Source of the DNA: Pomacea canaliculata
Taxonomy: Eukaryota > Mollusca > Gastropoda > Architaenioglossa > Ampullariidae
NCBI RefSeq assembly: GCF_003073045.1
Contig: NC_037596.1
Span: 14,759,012-14,823,011, forward strand
Length of the DNA: 64,000 bases
Direction of reading: 5' to 3'
Position 1 is the stretch's first letter, and each line of letters opens with the position of its first letter. Below are positions 23,230-34,000 of this stretch, piece after piece. The translations under genes were made by a program, and so were the position numbers. A model generated the notes under the pieces. The model was not told the DNA's origin and did no database searches. It saw only the letters and a program-made list of their open reading frames with translations.

Positions 23230-23671
23230 TGACCCGAGTCCAGTTTCGCTATAAGGCGAACTAGACAGATGAATAGGGCGCAGTCACTGAGGGAGCTGCG
23301 AATCAATGGAATGCTTTATTTTTAAAGATAAATAATGTTAGGAAAAATATTATTTTCATAGAGTGACATTTTGAGGGCACTTTCCTCTTCTTTTAGGTTA
23401 ATTTAATCACTCTAATTTTTCTGTACCTGTATTGCAGGTAAGCCCCATCAGTCGAGGGCACAGTGACCAGCTAACAAGCAGGAAGTAGAAGGGAGGGGCG
23501 GCGTTGGTGGATGGGGACGGGACTGGTTGTGGTGGGTACCTAGGATGAATACCAACCTCATCTTTCTCTGTTCTGTCCTGAGTGGGAAGAAGTTCCTCAG
23601 TTATATTGTCTTTTTGGCTTGTATTGATACAAGTGGTTAAGAGTGGCTGAGTTAGTGACTGTAAAGCTTAC

Positions 23672-23861
23672 CAAAACATTCCATTGGGCAAGGGGATCCG
23701 TTAAAGTTGTATACATAATCTGTAGTACTAATCATGTCACAGTCACGCCTGGTGAGGTCTGTAGACGAGAAGGCGACGGGAAAAAAAATCTGAGTGACTA
23801 AGCCTCTGCTGTAGGTGTGAAAGGAAGGAATGTTACACGTGATGCTCATTAGGTCTGCCAA
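23672..23861 (-). other. possible exon X, unit A copy
   Basis: An open - strand stretch (ITCNIPSFHTYSRGLVTQIF, then RRDCDM and NGSPCPMECF) ends at a good GGTAAGC donor at 23672. Copies are at 38272-38440 (with indels) and 63508-63690. Its Cys-rich start and the phase-1 donor would suit an Ig-like exon of the receptor family. The changes between copies are mostly amino-acid changing, so constraint is not evident. Confidence 0.35.
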
Positions 23862-24508
23862 CCTACAGTATATTTTCCTACAAAGGACGTTGTGTAGACG
23901 GGTCTTTGCATAGTTTACAAAATACCAAAGGGAAACTTACAGGCCGAACTTTACCATCCGGACGGAAGACAGTGGTATCGCCCGTGCGAGGGAAGGTAGG
24001 AGTACACGCGGTGCTGACTATTTGTGTCCAGTCGTCTCAAATTACTACTGTACCCGGAGAAAGACGTTTTATTGCTCGGTTTATTGCCTGTGATCGCCAT
24101 CCTGCTTTGGGGCCAGGGTAGCAATTAGGGAAAACTGACCGCTGGTACACCACCGTGAACCCTAACTTCCCTCGCACTGGCGAAACCATTTTGAAAACAC
24201 GAAGCACACACACACACACACAAAAAATACAAACAGCAAGCGCTGAATAATGACGAGGTGGAGAAAAGGACATTTCACGATCTTTTTGCTGTTCTTTTAT
24301 GTCAAATTTTACCTCACATTTACAGGTTGTGCGGTTCGCTGAAGCATAACTTCAAGGGTTTCTAAAACTTGTTTTTGTTATCATTCAACTAAACTCTGCA
24401 AGGGTTAGAATTTCTGAACAGGAGCTGGGTGAAAGAGAGGTTGTGTCTGTTAAAAAAAAACACTTTCTCCTGCCTGTGCGGGTTGTAACGATTCGCGACT
24501 CAGGCGAA
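23862..24508. other. intergenic region
   Basis: No gene recognised. An inverted pair lies here: ggtttcgccagtg-type sequence at about 24168-24190 and its counterpart at about 23970-23995 (cgcccgtgcgaggg). A (CA)n tract is at 24207-24222. Weak open frames on both strands lack recognisable domains. Confidence 0.35.
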
Positions 24509-24521
24509 TCTGAATCTAATT

Positions 24522-25494
24522 CTAGTTCTTGTCAATGGCACTTTTTCCGACTTAACCACCACATGCACCGGCTCACCTCAGGGATGTGTTCTATCCCCGC
24601 TTCTGTTTATCCTGTATACCAACAGTTGTCGCAGTAGTCATGAGGGTCACTATCTTGTCAAATTCTCTGATGACACTGCACTGCTGTCTCTCCTTAGCGG
24701 GCCGGTGCACACCCACGGTGTTGCTTTGGATGAATTCATTGTTTGGTGCGATGACAACTTTCTAGAACTTAATGTGAGTAAGACGAAAGAGATTGTCTTT
24801 GATTTTCGTCGACATTCTCCACCATGTCCCGTCTGTGTCATCCATGACATGGAGGTGGAAATTGTTTCTGCTTTTAAATACCTGGGCACCATCTTCGATA
24901 GGCGACTTTGCTGGGATGTCAACACTCAATCTGTCGTGAAGAAGGCTCAACAACGCCTCTTCCTCCTACGGAAGCTGTGGTCTTTCTCTGTCTCCCCCCA
25001 ATTTCTTCAGCTTTTTTACAGATCACATATAGAGAGCGTACTGTCCTTCTCGTTCATCTGTTTCTATAATAGTTTATCGGTGAAGGACAAGAGCAGCCTA
25101 CATCGTGTGGTATCCACCTGCTCCAAAGTCGTTGGATCCACCCAGAGTTCTCTTCAGGATCTGTATAACAGGAGGACTCTTCTGAAAGTGTCTGCCATCC
25201 TTCGTGATGACAGGCATGCTCTGTCGGGTGAACTTGTCCAGCTCCCATCAGGTCGCCGATATAGTGTGCCTACATGCAGGACAAACCGACTGCGGCTGTC
25301 TTTTGTTGCTTCAGCCGTCAGACTTTTGATGGATTATGAATGTGCTGTGCATGCAACCATGTATGACTTTAATCGAGCTGGTATGAATGACTGCAACACG
25401 AATGCCTGTGGGTTTAATATATATCATCGAGCTGCAACTGAATTGCCCTCTAGGGATCAATAAAGTATTCTCTTATCTCTTATCTCTTATCTTA
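24522..25494 (+). mobile_element. 5'-truncated CR1/L2-like LINE
   Basis: The open frame to TAA at 25461-25463 contains GSPQGCVLSPLLFILYTN, the FSDDTALL catalytic block, LNVSKTKEIVFDFRR, FKYLGTIFDRRLCWD and LPSGRRYSVPTCRTNRLRLSF. These are the C-terminal half of a non-LTR reverse transcriptase. The 3' end has TTATCTC repeats rather than poly-A, as in CR1/L2-type elements. A perfect 13-bp target duplication TCTGAATCTAATT lies at 24509-24521 and 25495-25507. The absence of stops over about 310 codons points to a fairly recent insertion. Confidence 0.88.
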
Positions 25495-25507
25495 TCTGAA
25501 TCTAATT

Positions 25508-26327
25508 AGATTCCTATTGTTTTTAATTCCCTTTGATGTCAGGGGAGGGCAGTCGCGCGCGGGGTCTTTTACGTCATTTATGAAGTTGACGTAAGTGAGC
25601 TTGGCACAGCGTAACTATGACGACGGTTGTCAATGGAGGGAGAAGCCATGCTGACCCTGCAACATTGTACTTATGATTGGTCGGCACAGTCTCCAAGAAA
25701 GGCTGTGAAGTGGTCGTCCTAGTTACCTGGTCGCGAATGACCTGATTGGTCAGGAGAGGAAACAGAACCAGTTAAGTTAGTGGATCTAATGTTTCTCGAG
25801 ACAGTCGAGACCGAGCAGATATTATTGTTATCATGAGTTTTCAATTTTTTTTCTATTTTTCTCAATGCAATTGTCGTGAAAAATGGCCCTAAGTCAAAAC
25901 AACTAGTGAGGGCCCTATTATACATTGCTATGTAATCACTTTTGTAGAAAGCGGCTGAACTGTGTTGTGCCCTGGCGGTGGTACGTTAGTGTTGATTGTG
26001 CTCTTATGCTTTTAACAAAGACAAATGGTCACTAAAATGAAAACCGAAGCAAAGAGAAAAATTTAAACTAGCACCGACGAACGTACATTTAGCACCTCCA
26101 AACACACTCACAAACACAAAATTTGTAGAATTCCAAGTAACAGCATGTCGGGGTAGTCTTAGACTACAAGCGCTGGACTCCTACGACTGTAGAGAGAGTT
26201 GTAGAGGTCAATGAGAGACACCTGTCCGCTACTAAATGATGGCTACCCTTCACACTCATATGTATGACATCTTTGTTAGGCAAGTATTCCAAAGCATTTA
26301 GTACACCCCGCAAGATATATGTGACCA
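25508..26327. other. intergenic region, partly duplicated at 39360-39660
   Basis: About 25800-26110 matches 39350-39660 (caattgtcgtgaaaaatgg, aaagcggctgaactgtg). A cgcgcgcgggg patch lies near 25553. I see no coding sequence. Confidence 0.4.
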
Positions 26328-26860
26328 CTAGCTCTATACACAACGTTTGTGTGACTTCTAGCTCTATGCACAAGATATAATAATATGTGACCCATAGTTC
26401 TATGACCAGAAATATGTGACCGCTAGCTCTATACTAAAGATACATGTGACCGCTAGCCCTATACACAAATAAGTGACCACTAGCTCTATCCACCAAATAT
26501 ATGTGACAGCTAGCTCTAAACAATAGATACATCAGATGTAGGTGACCGCTAGCTATATACACAAAGTATGTGACCGCTAGCCCTATACACAAGATGTATG
26601 TGACCATTTGCTGTATACACAAGATATATGTGACCGCTAACTATATACACCATATGAAGGTGACCGCTAGCTATATACACAATGTGTGTGACCGCTAGCT
26701 GTATACACCAGATATATGCTACCACTAGCTCTATACACAAGATATATGTGACCGCTATCTCTATACACAAGGTATGTGTGACCACTAGCTATATCCATAA
26801 TGTAGGTGTGACCGCTAACTGTATACACCAGATATATGTGACCGCTAGGTTTAGCATGAA
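26328..26860. repeat. minisatellite, about 18 units of 26-31 bp
   Basis: Unit resembles tgtgaccgctagctatatac followed by acaagatata. About eighteen degenerate units are visible, and the array ends in gctaggtttagcatgaag. The same end motif closes smaller arrays at 39930-40062 and 52755-52848. Open frames through the array are an effect of the repeat. Confidence 0.9.
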
Positions 26861-27834
26861 GTGTGAGTATAAAGGATCTGACTTAGATTTAAAAAAAAAT
26901 TATCTTCAAATGAAAGTAGTTTATATTACATTCGTAAATAAGTTTATAAACAGATGGAAGTGAAAAACACAATTTTTTTCTTTCAAACTTTAAAAAGAAA
27001 AATTTATTTAGAAACAAAATTGATGACTATTGGGTAAAATTGATTTAACCTGAATAGGAAAACTGAATCCAAAAGACAAACTTCCATTTCCTGAATAAGT
27101 TACGAAGAGAAGTCCCTTAACCGACAAACATAACAGGAATCTTCCAACATGGATGAGACTGCGCATGCGTAGTTTGACTAAAAGCAAAGCAAACAATCTA
27201 CAATACAGAAAACATTTTAAAAAAAGATAACTGTATGTCATAGTTGTTTGAAAATTTCTTCTTAGAGCCGACTTTGGAGAAATTTCTAATATCCAAGTAT
27301 CTATTTTAAAGCGCTATCATTTTTTTCTATTGCTAAGTACAAATGTTGAGTATTTTTACTAACATTTTGTTCAAACTGTTGATTACTGCTTAGGATTCTT
27401 CTTCATTAAGTGCCCATAGATATATAAAGATTTTGTCTGAGATTTAGAATGTCTTTCGTTTCATTTACTCCTATTCATTTTTCATCTTTTCTTCAGTTTC
27501 ATCCTTCTATCTAATATTTTGTGTTGTGTTTCCGTCCGTCCATTATGCCTTTGTTACTTTATAGAACAGTCTATTTTAGCTGCAGTCTACAGCTAAGTAT
27601 AAGATCTCTAAAAACATTGAAAACGATGATCGAGGCAAACATTTATAATGCAAGCTCAGTCACATAGTTTATTTGTTTAAAGCAATTAATAAAATAATTT
27701 CATATCTAGAAACTGGTTTTTAAGAAAAAATTTGTATGGATAGTTTTGCTGTGTGGGTTCTCAGTGGTCATCTGTCTATGAATGCATCACCGGGCTTTAT
27801 TCCCCTCCATTCAAATAAAGTTTGTGATTTTAAA
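26861..27834. other. intergenic region shared with 40060-41397
   Basis: Sequence matches the stretch between the second minisatellite and ODC-C almost throughout, with deletions in one or the other copy. It includes the sequence that lies downstream of ODC-like terminal exons. No gene seen. Confidence 0.5.
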
Positions 27835-27898
27835 TTAAGTCAGCAGACACAGAGAACCTGTGGGATGGGGACTCTTCTTCTCGGGAAACACGCGCAGC
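27835..27898 (-). pseudogene. orphan ODC-like terminal exon (ghost copy 2)
   Basis: A gcag acceptor is followed by G, then [20 protein letters not shown], then TAA at 27835-27837. The peptide is identical to the ODC-C terminal exon. An AATAAA for the - strand lies at about 27797-27802. The sequence upstream on this strand is the truncated Ig3 copy, so the body of this ODC copy is missing. Confidence 0.65.
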
Positions 27899-28142
27899 CT
27901 GCAAAAAACAAGTAAAGATTTAAGACACAAAATTATATTCACTAACGTGTTATTGTTATGAACACCTCATCAGCCTGTTACTCCCCTTGGCTGCAAGCAC
28001 AATGGGTTTAAAAAGTAGTGAAACTTAGAGATATGACATGGGGAGAGGTGGAGGAGTAGAGCTTAGAGATATGACATGGGGAAATGTGGATGAGCCATCC
28101 TGTGGAGGGAAGGGCAAGGGATGTTCAGAGATTTCTGCTCCG

Positions 28143-29203
28143 TCTTCTATAACGGAAACGACAAAGAGTAGTGAGTATAATGTATTCAATAGCGGATGGC
28201 TATTAATACTATCAGTGATTGCTGCGATGTATTGTGTGTTACTTGTTAAGTAGAATGTATGTAGGTATGAAGGTATCAATAAATGTATTTATCATTTTAT
28301 ATTGATCTCAATATTGTTGATTGAATAGTACTGCATAACAATCTTTAAGTTTTTACAGAAACAGGTTCACAAAAATCTCGCCAGACCACCTTTACACCTG
28401 CAGCAGTAAAGACGCAAAATGCGATGCCGACAGATATAAATACAACAGGTAGTTCTTCCAGCCCTCCAGCAAGTGGATCTCCGAACGTCTGGCCCTTCGT
28501 CATCATCGTTCTCGTCATCTGCCTTGGTATCGTTGTCTTTGGCCTCGTCGTCGGCTGCACAACCTGGAGATGCGCCTACGTTCACTTGGAGAGACGAAAC
28601 CTTAAAAGACTTGCAAGTAAGCTGCTGACAAGTGCATTCTTACTTTGAATGGGACATTTTCTGATGGCAGCAGATGATATATTTAATTAAATATTTCATT
28701 TTTACACACACACACACACACACACGTACAAATACACCTCTCATTCATTGTGTCAAGTTCATTATCTTCAAAAGAAATTTATTAGAGGCGATGTTCGACC
28801 AATCTTAGTAATGAAGTCATGCGATTGCCATCATCGTTCTCGTCACCTGCCTCGTTATCGCTGTCTTTGGCTTTGTCGTTGTCTGCACAACCTGGAGGTG
28901 CGCCTACGTCCATCTGGAGAGATGGAACTCGGAAATACTCGTGTGTAAGCCATTTTAATATTTCATCTTGTGAATAAAAATAGTAAAATTACACGTACAT
29001 TAATGGTTAAAGTCCTCATGTCTTACTCATATATACAAGTACTTATAGTTAAGGTAAATAAAAGGTAATACTAACTATTAACGACCTATTAACAAAGGTG
29101 ACTTTTAGCCAGATGAGAAATACCCACACACAATTTTTTCTCATTTTTTTCAGGATTTCCAGGAGTTCACATGGCAGATATTTGCAAGTGTTTGTGGTCT
29201 TAA
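28143..29203 (+). pseudogene. Ig-like receptor copy Ig3, 5'-truncated
   Basis: Begins at a breakpoint inside the short stalk exon (ends 28170). The stalk and helix exon is 28365-28616, 252 nt, with WPFVIIVLVICLGIVVFGL and then an intact AYVHLERRNLKRL tail. A second, truncated helix exon lies at about 28824-28944, and a tail exon at 29154-29203 ends in TAA. The signal-peptide and Ig exons are absent. It is a duplicate of the 9840-11100 region and unlikely to make a receptor. Confidence 0.6.
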
Positions 29204-31088
29204 TTATTTACTTCATTAAAGGGACGTTTAAGTGTGGAATAAAGAAAATGAATGACCTAACCATGGATGGACAAATAAATGCATATCTTGATGGCAGATG
29301 CAAAAATAGGGTAAGAAGAGAGATTGAGATAGGCCGATGAAAGAAGTCCTGCTAATGAATGTGTTGGTATAATAGGAGAAAAGCAAACAGGGGAAACTTG
29401 ACATCTACACCGACAACTTCATGTCAGTCTCTTCCACACAGTCCCACGTCTACCTCACTTTGACATTGCCGACTCGTATTTTACTTTCACACCAATATTC
29501 TGTGATACATAAAACCTTTGCTTAGTCTCCTTTGACATTTTATAGTATTAAAAAAAGAATAGCATTGAATATTGAACTGCATTTTGAAATATGTTTTACT
29601 GTATAATGTTATCTCAGATAAATAAGATTTTAAAATGTTTATAAAGCATAACCGGAAAACAAAATATAGAGACGAAGTTAAGGGAAGAGAAATCTTTTAA
29701 TGGAAGAAAAATATTCGCAAGGATAATATAGATATACAAATATGTATTGAATAACACATGAATTTCTTAAAATAAATAAACCTTATTTGCAACTAGCGTT
29801 GGTATATAATGTAGGAAAATGTCCAAATACACCAATAAAACGTAAATACTGTAGTGAGGAGTATTTATCATACAAAGACATGGTAGGACATGCAGCATAG
29901 AAGCAACTTCCCTTCATCTCTCGGCACTAGTGCTACATGGTACCTGAAGTCTTATCAGTTTTAATTTCCGTGAGCTTAACATCTTCCTCGTTCTCTCTGT
30001 GTAGATATCCACAACTTCATATACAAACTACTGACACTTTCACAATAATTTCCAGAAATACGGTTGTGTGCTGAGCATTTGTCAAAGTACGAACGCACTT
30101 AACATGCCCACGGAAACCGGTCTTTATCACGCTAATAAAAGATTAATAATATTTAAGAACTTCAACTATTTACCTTTGTCGCGGATAAGTTTTGAGTGAG
30201 AAACTGGGTCTCTATAACTAGAGTTACTGAACTGAGAAAAACAAAGACTCAATCTGTTCACCATACATCTAAATATAAATGTCTAGAAAAATGTTTGATA
30301 AAGGTTAAGATGTTATGAAAAATTGAGAAAATAGGGTTTTTTTAATTTTTGTAAGAAAATGTGTGTCTATTCAAAAAGATTAATAAGAAGAGAGAGAGAT
30401 GTATCAAGACCCTTCTCATTTAGTGTTTGTTTTTTTTTCCTCAGGAAACTTGTGACTTAAAGTTCATAGTGGAAAACCAAGAAATACATGTCCACAAAGC
30501 TTTGCTGAAAATCAGGTAGAGTGATTTCGTCAATAACCCTCAATGATATCCTCAATTTCTCAGACTTCCAAACGAGGCATTATGTTGAATCCGAAAGAGA
30601 CACTGCTTTCATCATCTTTTTATTATTATTTCTTTTCACCTGAAGTGGAGCATAGGGCTGCAACGCTGCTCTCATGGAAACAGTATTTACTATCGGATCA
30701 CATTCCTATAACCTGAAGAAGAAGCTAGAGGTAAATTTTGGGTAAATTTCATTATCCTCAAAACGAAAAACTCCAGTCAGATATTATAACTATAGCAAAG
30801 ATTTCCCTTTTTAACCCAATCCGTAATCAGTGAATTTGACTACAAATACACAACAAACAGATAAAGATTTCTCTCCTAACATATATAAGGTCTCTAATAA
30901 ACATCCAAAGCAATCACCGAGATATACATTTACAATGCAAGCTTAGCTACAATTATTTCCTTTGTTTGAAGCGATTAATAAAAGCATTTCACATCTAGAA
31001 ACTAGTTTCTCCAGAATAATGTTTGTAATAGATATTTTTGCTCTGTGCGTTCACAGTGGTCACCTATCAATGAATCCTTCATCTGGCT
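29204..31088. repeat. 3' flank shared with 10900-12365
   Basis: Duplicated with the region after Ig2. About 30300-30550 is extra sequence with no counterpart at the equivalent point near 11930. No coding sequence seen. Confidence 0.5.
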
Positions 31089-34000
31089 TTATTCAACGCC
31101 ATTCAAATAAACTTCTCTTGTCAGTAGACTGAGACAACTTGTGGGATGGAGTCTCTTCTTCTCGGGAAACACGCGCATCCTGCAAGTAACAAGTAAAGAT
31201 TTAAGACAGACCATTATATTCAGTAATGTGTTATTGTTATGAACACTTGACTAGAAACAAAAATGGCCTTCTGCTTATAATGAGCTGATGAAAACTTGAG
31301 CTGACGGGAACGAAATCTGGCTTTAAGAGCTTATCTCATTTATAATATCTTTTTTTCTAAAACGTTCTAAAGCTGTGTTGTGCATTGTTTCTATAAAACT
31401 GATCTATAAATATTTTTAAAGCTTGTTTCCAATGTTTAAAATGTGAATTTGGCCCCTGACCTGTACTCCATCAAAATAACGATGCCATTAGGTACCGACA
31501 TTTGAAATTTATTTATGCATTAAACGGACAATGTACTAATGGCTGAAAAGGAAAGTGTTAAAATATATACTTCAACTTGCACACATATGAAATCATAAAA
31601 TTATGAAACTGTTATTTAGAAACTAAAGTTAGAAAAAAAAACCTAAATAGTCCACGAACTACCTTTTAACAAGATTTACATCTGAAAGAATACAAATTTT
31701 GTTTAAAATACTGACAAAGAGCAGAAGTATACATGCTTATATTTCTTGATACGCGAGAAAAAAAGAAAAAGAAGAAAATATAGATATATCGGTATATATA
31801 TCTCCCAACATCGGGAGAGAGACACACAAACTATCAGGGATGCAGTTTAGGTGCGTATGAGAGCACTTGTCACTAAGGTAATAAGCGTGGAAGTAGAAAT
31901 AACATCGGTCAAGGGGAGTTCACTCTATCAAAATAAAAACAACGCAGACGACACTGGCTGACATGACGACTGAAGGAAGCTGGCGTATGTTTAGAGAAGT
32001 TCAGAAATCAGCGATTAAGCAGTGAATCCTTGCCTAGATCAGGTAAAATTTGTAAACTTATTTGTTATTTATTTTATTCTACTCCTGTGTTGTTTTTTTT
32101 GTCTTTTTCAAAGATTTAATGTGTGGAGAAATCCGTGAAGCGATAAGACGTAGTTGACTAACTGGCGCTTGAGATCGAGGCAGTTAAATGTAGCGCGAAG
32201 AAAAATGATTACAGATAAATTTCTTAGGAATTTTTTAGGGGGAGGAATGAGGAGTTGCTGCAATCCAAGCTGCCTTTGGCGAGAGGCGCTGACACCGTTT
32301 GATCTGATCAACGGTAGATCTAGACATCGTCTAGGATTGTCTCCCCTGTCAGTCAACATGCCGGCCCCCAGTTTGAATTATAGTAGTAATGTTTAAATTT
32401 TATTTGCACAAATGTAGGGAAGATATATATATAACAGTGTCATATGTCGTTAATAGCATGCTTTTGTTTGAACCATTCACAGTAAAAATTTAATAAACAA
32501 GGAAGAAACTAAGGAAACATAAGAAGTATTAAGTCGGTATTAGACTAGGATAACTTTTAAAATATCTACAGCTAACCAACTGACATATATTTATTGTCTG
32601 TAGAATGAAAGAATACTTGTCAGTGCCGATGCCTAAGTCTGTGTGCTATGATGTGGTGTGCTGAGTTTTGACACAAAGATTACAGTAAATTTCGGTTTAA
32701 AGTCGCGAATTTCTTCCAAGCTTTAAACCCTGAGCTCCATGTGTTACCTGTTCACAGACAATTTCAAGCATCAAAATCAGTTGCTGAAGTACACACTCTT
32801 ATCATGCCAAAACGAGACAAAATGATTAATATGCAGTTTTACAGTGTGGCTAATTGATGAAAAAAAGACAGATGTAAAAAAAAAAGTGGATGCGGCTTAT
32901 GTACAGGTGCGCTCAACAGACCAATATTTATGGTAACTAAATCTAAAATGAATAGCAATCACGCATTCATTTAAACAAAGTCATCGGCTTTACCAAGTGT
33001 AAATATAAAAAAAAAACCAAAAGAAATTAAAAACAAAACAAAGCAACCATAAAGACCATAAGAACATTTTCTCACCAGATGTCTTCAGCACAGTAAAGGA
33101 AAACCTCTGGCATGGGCATGCCATTGAAGCCGTTGTACAAGCTGATGGTGTAGTAACCCATGTTACGGAAACACAGGTAGTCACCGACCTTCATTTCAGG
33201 TAGGTCCACCTGGTCACGGATCAAATCTATGCCGGCACACGTGGGTCCCCACAGGCTGCATTTATACTTCTGGGGGCTTGTAGGTGCCTGCCAAGGTGAG
33301 ATTAAGATCCATCCATCGTTTTTTTTTATATATAAACATATATATTTATATGTCTCTCTGTGTGTGTGAAACAGAAATAAAAAATAGGGAGAGAATGGGG
33401 CATTATGGTGTGCGTTAAGCATATATGCATAGATACACACATGTCATGTACGTTAAAACATATGCAATGAATTCAGTTAATTTACTTGTGTAAGGTCATT
33501 CATGTATGATTTAATATTGTCCGCTGTAACCGCAACGATGATACGCACTGCTCTAAACTCACATGAAGAGGCTCTACAGTCAGCTTTACTGTCGGAAGGA
33601 TGACATACATCAGGAACGACCCCAAAACACCATCGTTCAGGAAATATCTGAATTTTTTGTTACCGTTCTCTACCATGTGGTTTTGTTGGTCTGCAAAATA
33701 GGAAAATAAGCAAACAAATAAATAAACGAACAAATATAATAAAAAGAAAAAAACGAAAGATTGATAGCATGTAAGAAATAAATACAAAAAATCAGCCTAC
33801 CTGGTGTGTCACGTGACTCGAGACGTTTCCCTATGACGTTGACGGCGAGGGTGAAGGCAGAAGCAACAAAGTATGTTCCTGGCTCTGCGATGAGGCGGAT
33901 GTTTCTTTCTGAGGGAAATACTTTCTGTAGAGCCTCGTTTACGATCTTTGCGTCTGTAAATTAAAAGAACTAATGACTGAAAAAATGTATATGTAATAAA

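Noticed and set aside
26434..26963. Several open frames in the 26-kb minisatellite
   Set aside because: They follow the repeat period and appear on both strands. No start context or splice support.
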